A DNA stretch of 64,000 nucleotides from Anniella stebbinsi (taxonomy: Eukaryota > Chordata > Lepidosauria > Squamata > Anniellidae): contig JARDYH010000003.1 in assembly GCA_029215795.1 (NCBI GenBank), positions 262,107,562 to 262,171,561 on the forward strand, given 5' to 3'. The notes beneath the pieces were generated by a model that was given only the letters and a program-made list of their open reading frames with translations, was not told where the DNA came from and did not search any database. Shown here one piece after another: positions 44,119 through 54,949 of this stretch. The translations under genes and the position numbers were made by a program. The stretch's first letter is position 1. Every line of letters starts with the position of its first letter.

Positions 44119-45365
44119 GGGCCCAAACTGACATTAAGCAATACATTTGGAGAGAATGAAACACACATGTAATTGTTCACGAGGCTATGCACAAAGTGTC
44201 CGCTCTGCTAAATAGTCGCTGGAGGAAAGTGATTGTCTGAATCCATCTGCCTCAATCCTCAATACCTGCCAGTAGTTTGGCTCTTAATTAGTGGCCATCG
44301 TTCCAGGTGGAGAAAACGTTCCATGGCTAAACAGAACTAGTGTGGTTCTCTGAACTTTTATGTTACTCATATTATCATTATTTTAAAAAAAAAAAATCCG
44401 GCATATCTCTTCCTTTTACATAACGTTAAAAACATTTCTGAAAGGAATGTTTATGACATAACTGAACAACCTTGAGCAAACACTGAAATGGGAAACCTAA
44501 ACATATGCAGCTATCAGTAATTATGTATTAAATCACTTCTGTGAGCCTCATTTGTTGTGTTTATCTTTTTATTTGCGCAACTAGAATTGTATACCTAAAT
44601 CTTTTGATTTTCACTACCATGCTCTTATATCTAAAGCTACAGTAACTACAATTTGAATATGTAAATAAATTTAACTTCGCAAGCTGCTACCATCTGGTGC
44701 ATGTAGAATTCTAAATAGAAAATATAGATGCATTAGAACAGCAGCAAAGCACTGATTCACACATGTGTGTTCATTGTTTAAAGATTTGCCACTTGGTCAT
44801 CAGTTGCTTAAAAGAAGAACTACCTGCTCAGGAAAATAGTGTGTCTGAGGTCAGAAGAATCCGGTTGGGGAGTAGAGTTCAATGTGATTCCATTGGCCTG
44901 GTCCGCCGGACTTTGGCTCATCTTCCACTAGCTGGTCCAACTTGGTCTGCAGCAAGTCTGGATTTTCTTGGTGTTTTTTTTAAAATTTGCAGAAATAGAC
45001 ATTTGTGCAAATTTCACCTGTGATTTGTGTAATTTACACAAAGTTCCCAGATTTGGGGCAAAATCCATGGCTCAGCTTGCAAATGGCTTTGTGGATGTTG
45101 CAAATGGCTTTGTGTGCTCCCCCTTTCCATGGATTCAAAGAACATGTGCTGGGGTACAGGGTGTGTGGACTAGCTTCACCCCTCCACCCACACACCTGAT
45201 GGTCATGCTGCCCTCTGCCACAGTGACCAGCTGCCATGCCCCATCCTCTGCATGTCTAGAACTCATCGGTAGGGGCTGAACATGCAACCAAGGTATGCAC
45301 ATGGAGTTCCTTGACATAAGGGGAGGAAACCCCCATGAATGAGATGCCTCTCCTGGTGGCTGTAT
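44119..45365. other. Mostly unique DNA
   Basis: 44390-44760 is AT-rich, repeat-free and a candidate for conserved non-coding sequence. 44985-45115 has repeated 'tttgtgcaaattt' and 'ttgcaaatggctttgtg' motifs. No gene is supported. Confidence 0.4.
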
Positions 45366-45367
45366 AT

Positions 45368-45700
45368 ATTTCTTTATTTTATTTATTCATTTGTTTTTAA
45401 TATGACTCAGCTGCTCTTCGTCCAATGAATTTCAAGGCACTGTACAAGACCGAAACATTTATAATAACAAATGCAATAGTATAAAAGCAACAAAAATGCG
45501 CTTCATGCAAAACAGGACATCTGAGAGGCAACAAACTATAAAACATGCAGATGAAATATAACCAGTTAAAATGCCTGGGCAAATAAAATGTCTTGACCTG
45601 GCAGCAAAAAGGCTGACATGATGGCCCCAGTCCACCTGTTTGGCTCCTTAGGGAGGGTATTCTAAAGTTGGGGCACCATCACAGAAAAGGCCCTGTCTTT
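45368..45700 (-). mobile_element. L2-like 3' end, antisense
   Basis: 'tttatttattcatttgtttt', 'ttcaaggcactgtacaagac' and 'taaaatgcctgggcaaataa' follow the antisense L2 3' UTR/ORF-end pattern. 5'-truncated and diverged. Confidence 0.65.
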
Positions 45701-45769
45701 TTACATACATAAGGCACTTCACCTACTGATGGTAGTTGTAAGGTTGTATGGAAGGAGGCATTCCTATAG

Positions 45770-45957
45770 GTAGAGAAAGTGTGTACCATTGTAGGCCAGT
45801 TACTGGTAGCAGCAATGGGGGAGATCTGTTGTTCTCATCTCCTGCTTGTGGGCTTCTCAGAAGCATCTGAATGCCCACTGTGGGAAAAAAAGATGCTGGA
45901 CTAGGTGGACCTTTGGTCTGATCCTGCAAGGTTCATCTTATGTTCCATCAAATTATC
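45770..45957 (+). mobile_element. CR1-like 3' end, sense
   Basis: 'gctggactaggtggaccttt', 'ggtctgatcctgcaaggttc' and 'atcttatgttcc' form the sense CR1-type terminus. Confidence 0.75.
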
Positions 45958-47900
45958 TTCTTGGTTTTGCACCAGTCACAAAGTGTTATCATCTTTTGTT
46001 GAGGTGCCTGGATTTTTGAATGTCCAGCATGCAAACAGGTGATGACTTACCACAACCTAGTTTAACCTATATTTTGGAGCTTGGCTAATTTATCATTTCA
46101 GGAAGGAACCACAGCTCCATGCTTGAGCACAAACTTGGGCTGAAGAGACTCCTAAAATCCATCCCAGCATCTTCAGTCAAAGGACTGTAGGTTCCAGGGC
46201 TGGGAAGGGCCTCTGCCTGAGAACTTGAAGAGATGCCATTTCTCCAAGTAGTCTCATTACTAGTGATGGGTGAACATACCCTGGCTGAATTTATTTCCTT
46301 GGATAGTAATGGACTCACCCATGTAAGCTCAGATCAGGGTTCTTCCTTAACATGAAAAAAAAAAAACCATCCCGTGTAAATGAGCTTTTGTACATGTGCA
46401 ATATCTACATGCATCTTGGAAGCTCCAATTTGGAAATGCGTAGATCATCATGATGTCATGCTTCACCATGTTATGTATCCCCCTTCCTGATTGGTGGCTT
46501 TCACATGTCCTGCCTATAGGATGTGATGTTTACTCACTGTCACTGATCGCCAGTATATAGAGGAGAGAAGATAGACTCACAGAGTTCTCCTCCTTCTTCT
46601 CATGGAGCTGGAGCTGTGACGATGGCTACGATGCAAGCAGCAGTGAGCACGCTGGATCGTTCAACAGCTAAACCAACCAACTCAGTGCATTCACAGAAAC
46701 AGTATTGTTTAGATACAGACTATGCATGCTCAGAAGTTTGCCATCAACCCCAAACTTAATAGCAAATTTGTAAATTGCTGGTCCAGGCTCATTAAAATGG
46801 TGAGCATTACGAATGGTAAAGTTCAACCAGTGAGCTGACTAATTACAAAATTTGGTGGCATCACTACTCATTACTGGCATAGGTAGACAAATGGCTTGAC
46901 TCAATATAAGGCATCTGTATTTCTATAAACAAGACCAATCACCACACCACAAACTGACAGCTCATGGAGTCTTGACCATGGTTCTGTGAATCAGAGAAGG
47001 TGCCTTAATGCAGATTTCATGTCTCTTAGTGAATTTGTTCACTTACTTGAATTTATTAAAGTAAAACAAGGGAATAAGGTGATGCTACATGAGGGATGTT
47101 GGAGGCATCTGTTTTGGGGGTGGATTGAGCTGACCCAGTTCAATCTGCATTGAGTTGGGCCTACTCACAGATTATCCATTGTTGTTGTTCTTTCATAAAT
47201 AGCTATTTGTGCAAATTGCAGTCATAGTTTGCTTAAATTGCTGCCGTAGTTTGCATAATTTGTGCAAATTGAAGTTGCAATTTGTGCAAATTTCTATTTA
47301 CAAAATAAAAACATGAAAACATTTCTTGAATTTTGGGAAAGAATGAAAAACCTGGCTCAACTCTCAAAGGCAAGGCAAGCTGGGGGCACCGCAGAAATCC
47401 AGCAAGCCCCCAAAAGGCCAGAGTTTCTGGCAACGGACATCCATATACTACAAAAAGCCAAAACTGGATACATAGCTGGTTGCATACATTAATGTAAATA
47501 GATTTGTATTTTCATATGTCATACAACTGGCCCAGGATGAATGCGAAGGGGATAACTCCATATGTGTGTTCAATATACAAGATGACTAATGAACATAAAC
47601 AGGATTAGCCTATATATTGCAAAGTAACCATTTGGGAGACATTGGGAGGGTTTGCACATCATGCTAAGCCACCCTGCAAATAAGCCACAGTACTTCCAAT
47701 CCACTGTACTCCAGACAGATGATCAGGCTCACTATGGCTCGTTTACTCCTTCATTCCCTCTCAGTCCTCCTGCCAGCTCCAGTGCATATCCCAGGTGTCT
47801 TTGTGACAGAACACCTCATTTTCTCAGTCCCTACATCACCACCCTTTCTGCAATCAGTTTGCTGGGGTTGCCAGCTACGGAGATTGCTATTTTCCTATCC
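45958..47900. other. Mostly unique DNA
   Basis: No gene recognised. 47200-47300 carries a cluster of 'atttgtgcaaattg'-type motifs in both orientations. 47650-47690 has 'gcacatcatgctaagccacc', resembling a decayed end of the family D-related MITE. Confidence 0.4.
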
Positions 47901-47929
47901 ACTTCCTCCCTGCTAAGCATATTTTTTGC

Positions 47930-48935
47930 AACTCTATCATGTCTCCTTTCACTTGCCTTTTCCCTAAGCTAAACAGTTCCAGATGTTGTAACTTTTCCTC
48001 ATGGGGAGTCACTCCAACCCCTTGTTCATTTTAGTTGTCCTTTTCCGCACTCTTTCCAACTCTACAGTATCCTTTTTAGATGTGGTGACTAGAACAGTAC
48101 ACAGTATTCCAAGTGTGATCACACCACAGATTTGTGTAAGGGCAGCATGATATTGGCAGTTTATTTTTTATTCCTTTTCTAATTATGCCTAACATGAAAT
48201 ATGCCTGTTTCACAGCAACTGCCCACTGGGTGAACATTTTCATCAAACTGGCCATGACAACCCCAAGATCTCTTCCTTAATCAATCACAGCTAGCTCAGA
48301 TCCCATCAGGTTATACTTCAAGAAGTTGGGGGGGGGGGGTCCTAATGCCATTTTCATGCCATTCTTCCAGCTTGGAGAAGTCTTTTTCAAGCTCTTCACA
48401 AACCCTTTTTTGTTTTAACCATCCTAAATAATTTGGTGACATGAGCAAATTTAGGCACCTCACTGCTCACTGCTGCTCACTCTAGTTCAGTTATTAACAA
48501 GTTGAAAAACATTTGTCTCAATACAGATCTCTGTGGGACCCTACCGTTTAAAACCCTCTACTGGAAGAATTTACCATTTATTCCTACTCTGCTTTAACCA
48601 GCTACTAATCTTTAAGAGTGCTCTCTCTTATCCCATGACTGCTAAATTTGCTCAGAAGTCTTTGGTGAAAAACTTTGTCAAAAGCCTTTTGGAAGTCCGA
48701 GTAAACAGAGTATCCCAGATCACTCCTGTCCACATGTTTAATGAGTCTCTCACAGAACTTTAAAAGATTAGTGAGATGTGAATTACCTTTGCAGAAGCCA
48801 AGTTGATTCATTTCAGCAGGGTTTGTCCTTCTACATGCTTACTAATTTTAATTATGCTTTCAACTAATTTACCCAGAACAGACATTAAGTTAACTGGCCG
48901 TGGCCTGTAATTTCCCAGATCTTCCTGGATCCCCT
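47930..48935 (-). mobile_element. CR1-like LINE, antisense, internal part with RT remnant
   Basis: Antisense text of the type 'gtggtgactagaacagtaca', 'tgtgggaccctaccgtttaa' and 'tcaaaagccttttggaagtc' follows a diverged CR1-like element running on the minus strand from about 48935 to 47930. A (TTG)n microsatellite (48937-48973) marks its 5' side. It is old: frames are broken throughout. Confidence 0.7.
48605..48935 (-). pseudogene. CR1-like reverse transcriptase fragment
   Basis: On the minus strand, 'GNYRPRPVNLMSVLGKLVES' (about 48905-48850) is followed by 'NQLGFCKGNSHLTNLL' and 'VYSDFQKAFDKVFHQRLL' (RT motif A, near 48710-48670). Only the front part of RT is present, and no YADD/FADD box was found downstream. 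The two pieces are in different frames. Non-functional. Confidence 0.82.
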
Positions 48936-48973
<38 letters not shown>

Positions 48974-49107
48974 AGGGTGGGGATGAGGGGGGGTTGTCCA
49001 GTAGCAATAACAATAACTGAAAGGTGGCTTTCTGTGCCTTTGGAGTGAAGCATATGCACAAAAAGCTGGTTTAGTTTCCCATGCATGTGATAGATCGTTG
49101 TAATGAT

Positions 49108-49793
49108 TAGGGATGTGCAAGCCCGAAAATATTGTATTTTATCATTATCGGAATTTTGGACCAAAAAAACAATCGTCTCCGATAATATCATAGGTGAACC
49201 GTATCGTCTTCATGATAATGATCAGAAATCCGATATTTAATTTGCAGCCCCATTGTGCCCTATAGAGCTGAATTTGTTTTGAGAAAAAATGCCTATAACT
49301 TCTGTATTTTCAAAGTTACAGGCTTGAAACTTGGTCACAATGTTTATGGGATATGCTATGTATGTGTATGAAATTTGAGATCGATCCCTCCAACCCTTGA
49401 TTTTATATGATTTTTTTAAAGATCCTGCAACTTTTTGACAGGTCTGAATGAATGCACGTGGCGAGCTGTCATTCTGACCTGTCAGAACTTAAATGTTCTT
49501 TAATAAATTCATATAAAATTGAGGGTTGGAGGGATTGATCTCAAATTTCATACACATACTTAGGCATACCCCATAAGCACCGTGACCAAGTTTCAAGCCT
49601 CTAACTTTTAAAATACAGAAGTTATAGGTTTATTTATATGGCAGTCTGATAATCTGATATAATCGGGCTGAAAATTATCGGATCAGATATTTATCGGAGG
49701 TTTTTCTATCGTATCATTATCATTAAATGCATGCACGATAAAGAGCATATCGTATTGTTATCGTACATTTTAACGATACGATACACATCCCTA
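49108..49793. mobile_element. hAT-like MITE F1, complete, with exact 8-bp TSD
   Basis: It runs from 'tagggatgtgca' to 'acacatccctа'-type end. 'gtaatgat' flanks it exactly on both sides (49100-49107 and 49794-49801). Subterminal regions are dense in 'cgataat'/'attatcg' and 'gatacgat' motifs. The core (49280-49630) is an inverted repeat with 'cctataacttctgtatttt' arms, related to the array at 12.5-13.4 kb. There is no transposase. The 8-bp duplication and TA(G)GG-type ends are known of hAT elements. Confidence 0.88.
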
Positions 49794-49801
49794 GTAATGA
49801 T

Positions 49802-51030
49802 CAATGACTGTATAGAATTTGACAGCCTGCACTCTGTGTATCAAGTCATGTCTTTCGTCTGACCAATTTAGATTAAATCTAAATATGAGGCCTTTGCAAG
49901 TACTGTCATTCTAATATTGTCCTATGGCTCAACAAACAAATTTACTTTCCCTCATTTGCTTAACTGGCCGGCTCATTTTACCCTTCTCCTACTATTCTCT
50001 CCTCTTTCTCTTCCTCCTTCTTAGCATTTCCAGTGAACTGTGATGGAAACCAGTTACAAAATAGACCCTTGCCTGCTGAAGTTGCTGCTGGGAGCAGTTT
50101 AAAAAGCTTCTCTCTTCAAAATAGCCTCTTTTATCAATAAGGCAAGGACTGTGCTAAGATGGAAGGGAATCATTTTGCATGCCATCTGCATGGTGCTAAT
50201 TATACATAGTGTTGTTATTTGTCAGGATAAGATATTTCGGAATGATAGCTGTAAGCCATCTGCCAACCGCCTTATTCACATTCCTCAGATCACCAGCAAA
50301 CACTTCCTCCATCAGCACCTTAGGTAACCATCTGCAACTGGGGAGCCTGTGTCTAAATAGAAAACAGCTTTCTCGAATCGCATTGTGGTTGTACAATACA
50401 ACAAGGTTCTCTCTTAATTAGTTATTTTGAGTTGTTTATATCTATCACTTTCTAAACAAGCCTTTTGATAGCTGAATATTGGGTACTATTTAGCTAAAAA
50501 AAAAATTCCCCCAGATTGCACATTATTTTGTACGCGCGTCTACATATTCTCTTCACTTTTAGGGAACAAAACGCCAAAGGAGCTATGTGTGAAATGTTGA
50601 ACTCTGATTGCAATACAGCTATTTTGTAGATCTAAACATATCCTTCAATCCGCAGGGAATCTGGAAGTGTGTTTAAGGTTTTTTGGGGGGAGAGGGGGCT
50701 CAAAGCAATCCTATATTAAATTTAAAATTAAATTCAAAAGGAATCTCAATTGTACTGAAAAAGGCACGATTCATGAACATTGTAGAATGGCAGAAATACT
50801 AGGAGTTCACTGCTCAGGTCTCGGTTTTTTCACACCCAACCTCAACCTGTGTCCCTCTCTCTCAGCTCTCAGCTCAGTTTAGCTCAACTCCTCCCGCTAC
50901 GGCAAGGTTCTGTTCCCAAGGCAAAGGAGGGGAAATGGCGCCATGAGTTGCTGGGTCCAAGAAAATTGGCTGCACTTCTCCCTTTTCGATGGGCCTCTTC
51001 AGACAACATGCTAAGCCATGGTTAGGCCGC
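49802..51030. other. Unique DNA, candidate conserved non-coding sequence
   Basis: 50040-50640 lacks repeats and contains 'ctcttaattagttatttt' and other AT-rich homeodomain-type sites. 50990-51050 resembles one end of the family D-related MITE ('cagacaacatgctaagccat'). No exon is supported. Confidence 0.4.
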
Positions 51031-51049
51031 TAACCCTTTTGAGCAAATA

Positions 51050-51300
51050 GATGGGAAACCCACAAGCAGGACATGAGTGCAAAAGAGTCCTCCTGCCCAT
51101 GTTACTCAGCTCCTGCCTCTGCTACTGGAGGCATCACATAGCCATCAGGACTAGTAGCCATTGATAGCCTTCTCCTCCAGGAATTTATCCAACCCCCTTT
51201 GAAAGCCATCCAAATCGGTGGCCATCACAACACTTTGTGGTAGTGAACTTCGTAGTTTAACTACGCATTTTGTGAAGAAGTACTTCCTTTTATCTTCTTT
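51050..51300 (-). mobile_element. CR1-like 3' region, antisense
   Basis: 'gacatgagtgcaaaagagtc', 'agccatcaggactagtagcc', 'aaagccatccaaatcggtgg' and 'ggccatcacaacactttgtg' follow the antisense CR1 order but lack the extreme 3' end. Confidence 0.75.
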
Positions 51301-51303
51301 TTT

Positions 51304-51478
51304 AAGAACATAAGAAGAGCCATGCTGGATCAGACCAAGGGTCCATCTAGTCCAGCACTCTGTTCACACAGAGGCCAAGGGACCCACAAGCATCTCTCCC
51401 ATCCATGTTCCCCAGCAACAAGTGTATACAGGCTTACTGCCTCGGATACTGGAGGTAGCACATAGCCATCAGGACAAG
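51304..51478 (-). mobile_element. CR1-like 3' end, antisense, second copy
   Basis: It restarts with 'aagaacataagaagagccat' and 'ggatcagaccaagggtccat' and ends near 'agccatcaggacaag'. It is directly adjacent to the previous antisense piece, so either a second insertion or a tandem remnant. Confidence 0.8.
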
Positions 51479-52264
51479 TCTTCTTTTACTCATCATCCCT
51501 GGGGAAGAGAAAGGCTCAATCTCTCCTGGCCAATGTTAGGATGGCCTCTAGACTCTTCTGCCCTCCTTATTCCTTGAGGGTCCAGTTATCAGTGGTGTAG
51601 AGGAGCTGAGGCTTACATGGTTGAAGCACTGGGACTTTTTGATTAGCAGGGATGATGGGATCATCTGCCACCTTCCCTTAGACTTCTCTGTTCCCTCTGA
51701 ACTTAGCTGCCATTCTCACAGTAACTGCTGGGGAAATTGATTTTTCCAACAATATATTGTTGTGAGCTGTCCCTGTTGTAATGTGAAGTATTTTGTCATG
51801 GCTTGGTCTTGCAAGGCTAATTAAGACCATTAGTTTTACAAAAGACGTACATAATACAGAGAGAAATGGATCGACACAGCTGCTTGCATCTTTCCATTCC
51901 CGTTGGGGGGTATGCCTGTGGGAACAGTCATGTTGAGCATCCCACATCTCAGGATTTAACAGCACTGCCAGCTATCCCTGGATTCAGTATTTACAGGGAG
52001 AAAACTCAGAACAAAAAAATGAGGAACAGGTCATGCTAGTTGAAGGCACAAGTTCCTCTTAAGTTACACGGCTTTAAACAAACAAAAATGATCTAGAGAA
52101 TCATTCTTGGAAAGTCAGGGCCAACACGCTATGTGCTATTAGGGGAAATAGTATCGACCACTTTATTAGACCCCTAAAGCAACCCTAAGAAGTGAGGGAG
52201 ACTGCAAAAACAGAAGCTTTAATAGTAATGGTTGATTTTAGTGACCCTCAGACTGGCTAAATAA
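51479..52264. other. Unassigned DNA
   Basis: No repeat end or gene recognised. Confidence 0.4.
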
Positions 52265-52543
52265 GGCCATTTCTACACCAGGCTGTTTGCCTGGGATGGC
52301 CCCCAGCTGGTCCCTGTGCGCCGATGGTGGGTATTAGGCACTTCCGGGATCGTCCTCCCCGATGGTGGGTATTAGGCACTTCCGGGATCGTCCTCCCCGA
52401 TGGTGGGTATTAGGCACTTCTGGGATCATCCTCCCCGATGGTGGGTATTAGGCACTTCCGGGATCGTCCTCCCCAATGGTATTAGGTACTTCCAGAATCG
52501 CCCTCTCTCCCTCCCTGTACACCCCTATGGTGTAGAAAGGGCC
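52265..52543. mobile_element. MITE family C copy 3 with internal minisatellite
   Basis: The ends 'ggccatttctacacc' and 'ggtgtagaaagggcc' are inverted, and TAA flanks both sides (3-bp target duplication). The interior is replaced or expanded by a 38-bp tandem repeat. PIF/Harbinger-type by duplication length and terminus. Confidence 0.85.
52321..52505. repeat. 38-bp minisatellite, four full units plus a degenerate fifth
   Basis: Units begin at 52321, 52359, 52397 and 52435 with 'ccgatggtgggtattaggca' and end 'gggatcgtcctcc'. Units 1, 2 and 4 are identical, and unit 3 differs at two positions. The fifth unit (from 52473) is shortened and diverged. Confidence 0.95.
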
Positions 52544-53103
52544 TAAATTTAAACTCAGGTCGTGGCAAAGAGATTTTAAAAATCTAGTAAATCATTGTGC
52601 CTTGGAGATGTTTCCTATGGAGTCAACAAAAGAAAAGGTGCCTCTTGACTTAATACTGAGCAATACCTAAAGTGAAAATCTTGTGTTCTTAAAGAGAGAG
52701 TGTTATTAGGCGTATCAACATCGAAAGCCAAGGTAGACATTTTGGGGTGGGGAGGGGAGTATGTGGTGTGGCCCTTCTGGATTGTACCATTTCAGAAAGT
52801 AGATGACACCATGGAGAGTTGTGACATCCTCGTGCTTACATATGCAGAACAAATGTAAGATGCACTTTATGGGCTTTGCATGTTCTTTCGTACCTACAAC
52901 CATGATCCACGGAGGCAACAGGTCATGAACTAGCCCTCAGAAGGTACAAGTTTATGAAGGATCACATATGTAGAAGAAATACTAACAGATAGCTAAAGTT
53001 TGTTTATTTTAAGATGCTCAGGCACCATGCAATTTTGCTGTAAAATTGCTCCACAGCATCAACCTTTTAAACTCTATTGGGATTGGCTATTCTTCAGTCC
53101 CAC
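52544..53103. other. Unassigned DNA
   Basis: Nothing recognised on either strand. Confidence 0.4.
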
Positions 53104-53106
53104 ACT

Positions 53107-53334
53107 GGCTAAATTTGGACAACACGATAGTCAATGGTGGGGTAATAATCAACTTTACAGTTGTTCATCTAGGGGGTACTCCCCACACAACATGGTAATA
53201 AATAATCAACTGTGGTGTGGATTAGGGTCAGCGCTGAGTTGACTATGGCAGCATCTGGATGACACGATAGTCAATACAACTGATGATTATTTCCCCCCCC
53301 CCCCAGTTGCTTATTGTGTCATCCGAATTCAGCC
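53107..53334. mobile_element. MITE family D copy 2, exact 3-bp TSD
   Basis: It runs from 'ggctaaatttggacaacac' to 'gtcatccgaattcagcc', with ACT on both sides (53104-53106, 53335-53337). It is almost collinear with the copy at 18720-18949, including 'ctagggggtactccccac'. The 3-bp duplication suggests PIF/Harbinger-type mobilisation. Confidence 0.88.
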
Positions 53335-53344
53335 ACTGTGTGGA

Positions 53345-53644
53345 GGCCTTGCTAGCTTATGTTATTATTATGTATCTCTTTCTCACTCATGGCAGTTTTT
53401 CTAGATGGATATGATGGGCTTTGCCAAGTCATGCTGTCTTTTATTAATTCAGGAATTTCCTGACAATTAAGCGTGTTTTAATTATGACTGCTTTCTGGAT
53501 GTTGGTGTGGATGTATTCTGGTAAGCCCAGTTTCTGTAGGTTTTCTGTATATTTTTTGATGTGATGTCAGTGACTGGTGTGACTAACAGGATAATTGTGA
53601 CCTTTTCCTGCTGCCATATTTCTTTGACTTCCATGGCCAGTGGT

Positions 53645-53645
<1 letters not shown>
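53345..53645 (-). pseudogene. Non-LTR retrotransposon polyprotein C-terminus, antisense
   Basis: The minus strand translates as 'LAMEVKEIWQQEKVTIILLV', then, after a frameshift, 'NIQKAVIIKTRLIVRKFLN' and a stop. This is the conserved tail of a polyprotein family common in animal non-LTR elements ('..VKEIW..EKV.IIP.V...ILN...IVRKFL'). The exact clade is uncertain. A (TTA)n tract (53647-53686) lies on its 5' side. Confidence 0.65.

Positions 53646-53646
<1 letters not shown>

Positions 53647-53686
<40 letters not shown>
53647..53686. repeat. (TTA)n microsatellite
   Basis: About 13 uninterrupted TAT/TTA units beside the non-LTR remnant. Confidence 0.95.
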
Positions 53687-53687
<1 letters not shown>

Positions 53688-53747
53688 ATTTAGAACTGCC
53701 CTTTCTTCTTATAAGCCTCAGAGGAAACCGCCCTAATCTAGTGTCCT

Positions 53748-53895
53748 GGAAACAGAAGAAGCTGCCATATACTGAGATGGCATTGACTGGCAGTGGGTCT
53801 CCAAGATTTCAGGCAAGAGTTTTTCTAGCCCTACCTGGAGATGCCAGGGATTAAGCCTGGGATCTCCTGCATGCAAAGCAGGGCTCTCCCAGGTG
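53748..53895 (-). mobile_element. tRNA-derived SINE, antisense
   Basis: 'gaagctgccatatactgaga', 'tttctagccctacctggaga', 'tgccagggattaagcctggg' and 'gcatgcaaagcagggctc' are the reverse complement of the SINE type at 34.76 and 57.26 kb. The complement of the B box lies in 'ggattaagcct'. Confidence 0.8.
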
Positions 53896-54214
53896 CCCAA
53901 GATATTAGTCTCTCAGCAGAGCAACTCCATTGACACTTGTCGAGAGTGTCAAGTCCATGACCCAAAGTCCAATGCAGCATCGACCTAGGTGGGCTGATGG
54001 ATGGCCAATATCGACAGGGTTTGTGGATGCTGGACTTCATGTTTATCTTGACCCTGAATGAAAGCTCAGAACAATTCAGCAGAGACTTTCCCTATTGTAG
54101 ATCAAAGTATAGGCTTTACAATCAAACTGAAGATTTGCCTTCATGAGGCACTTTTCAGGCAAAATCAACCTGCTGAGGTTGAGCCATTTGATTTTGGAGC
54201 CACAACTAGATATC

Positions 54215-54345
54215 CAGTGGTTCCCAATTTTGGGTCCTCAGACGTTATTGGACTACACAATTCCCATCATCCCCTGCCAGTATGAATAATGGTCATGGGG
54301 ATGAAGGGAATTGTAGACCGACAACAGAAATGCAAGTTTGCAAAA
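54215..54345. mobile_element. MITE family I copy, diverged
   Basis: 'cagtggttcccaattttggg' and 'ttggactacacaattcccat' are mirrored by 'gggaattgtagaccgacaac'. Confidence 0.65.
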
Positions 54346-54944
54346 CCAGCTGTGGCTCTATATGTGCAATGCAATTAACACATTTTTTGTTTTGCAAGCA
54401 GCGCACAGAGAAAGTCTGAGTAGCCTAGGTGGGGTGGAGATGAGAAGTTGAAGTTTGTCTCCCTGCCATGGTCCTGAACACAAAATCCCTTCCCTGAATG
54501 TATTTGCATTTTGAAGGAAGCCCTCATCAGCTCCAGGATCCCCATGAAATGCAATATCGTAGGTTCAGAGATGGAATTTTTCTTGGGACTGTGGCAGCAA
54601 GAAACAAGTTAAATCCCCCCTCCCCATCTCACATGTTCTGAGACTTCTCAGAAGTCCCCTCAATTCCTAATTATGTCACAAAAAATCTGCATATGGATTG
54701 CATTCACACAATTAACATGATGTTTAGTTTGGCTGCTGGTCATAAGTAGGTCAGAAATGTGGGGAGGAGGGACACTGTTTAAGACTTCAATCTTTCACAC
54801 CATTTCATTGCTTCTCAGGCATCTTACAGGGCAATCCTTTACATAACTGCTCAAATGTAAGCCCCATTGAGTTCACTGGGGCTTACTCCCAGGTAAGTGT
54901 ATCTACGTTTGCAGCCTCAATTGCATATAACTGTCCATTGGATG
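54346..54944. other. Unassigned DNA
   Basis: Nothing recognised. 54858-54890 ('gccccattgagttcactggg') resembles a common short motif without a clear element. Confidence 0.4.
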
Positions 54945-54949
54945 GAGAC

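Noticed and set aside
52321..52505. CRISPR-like regular array
   Set aside because: The units are directly contiguous with no spacers and lie in a vertebrate MITE. It is a minisatellite.
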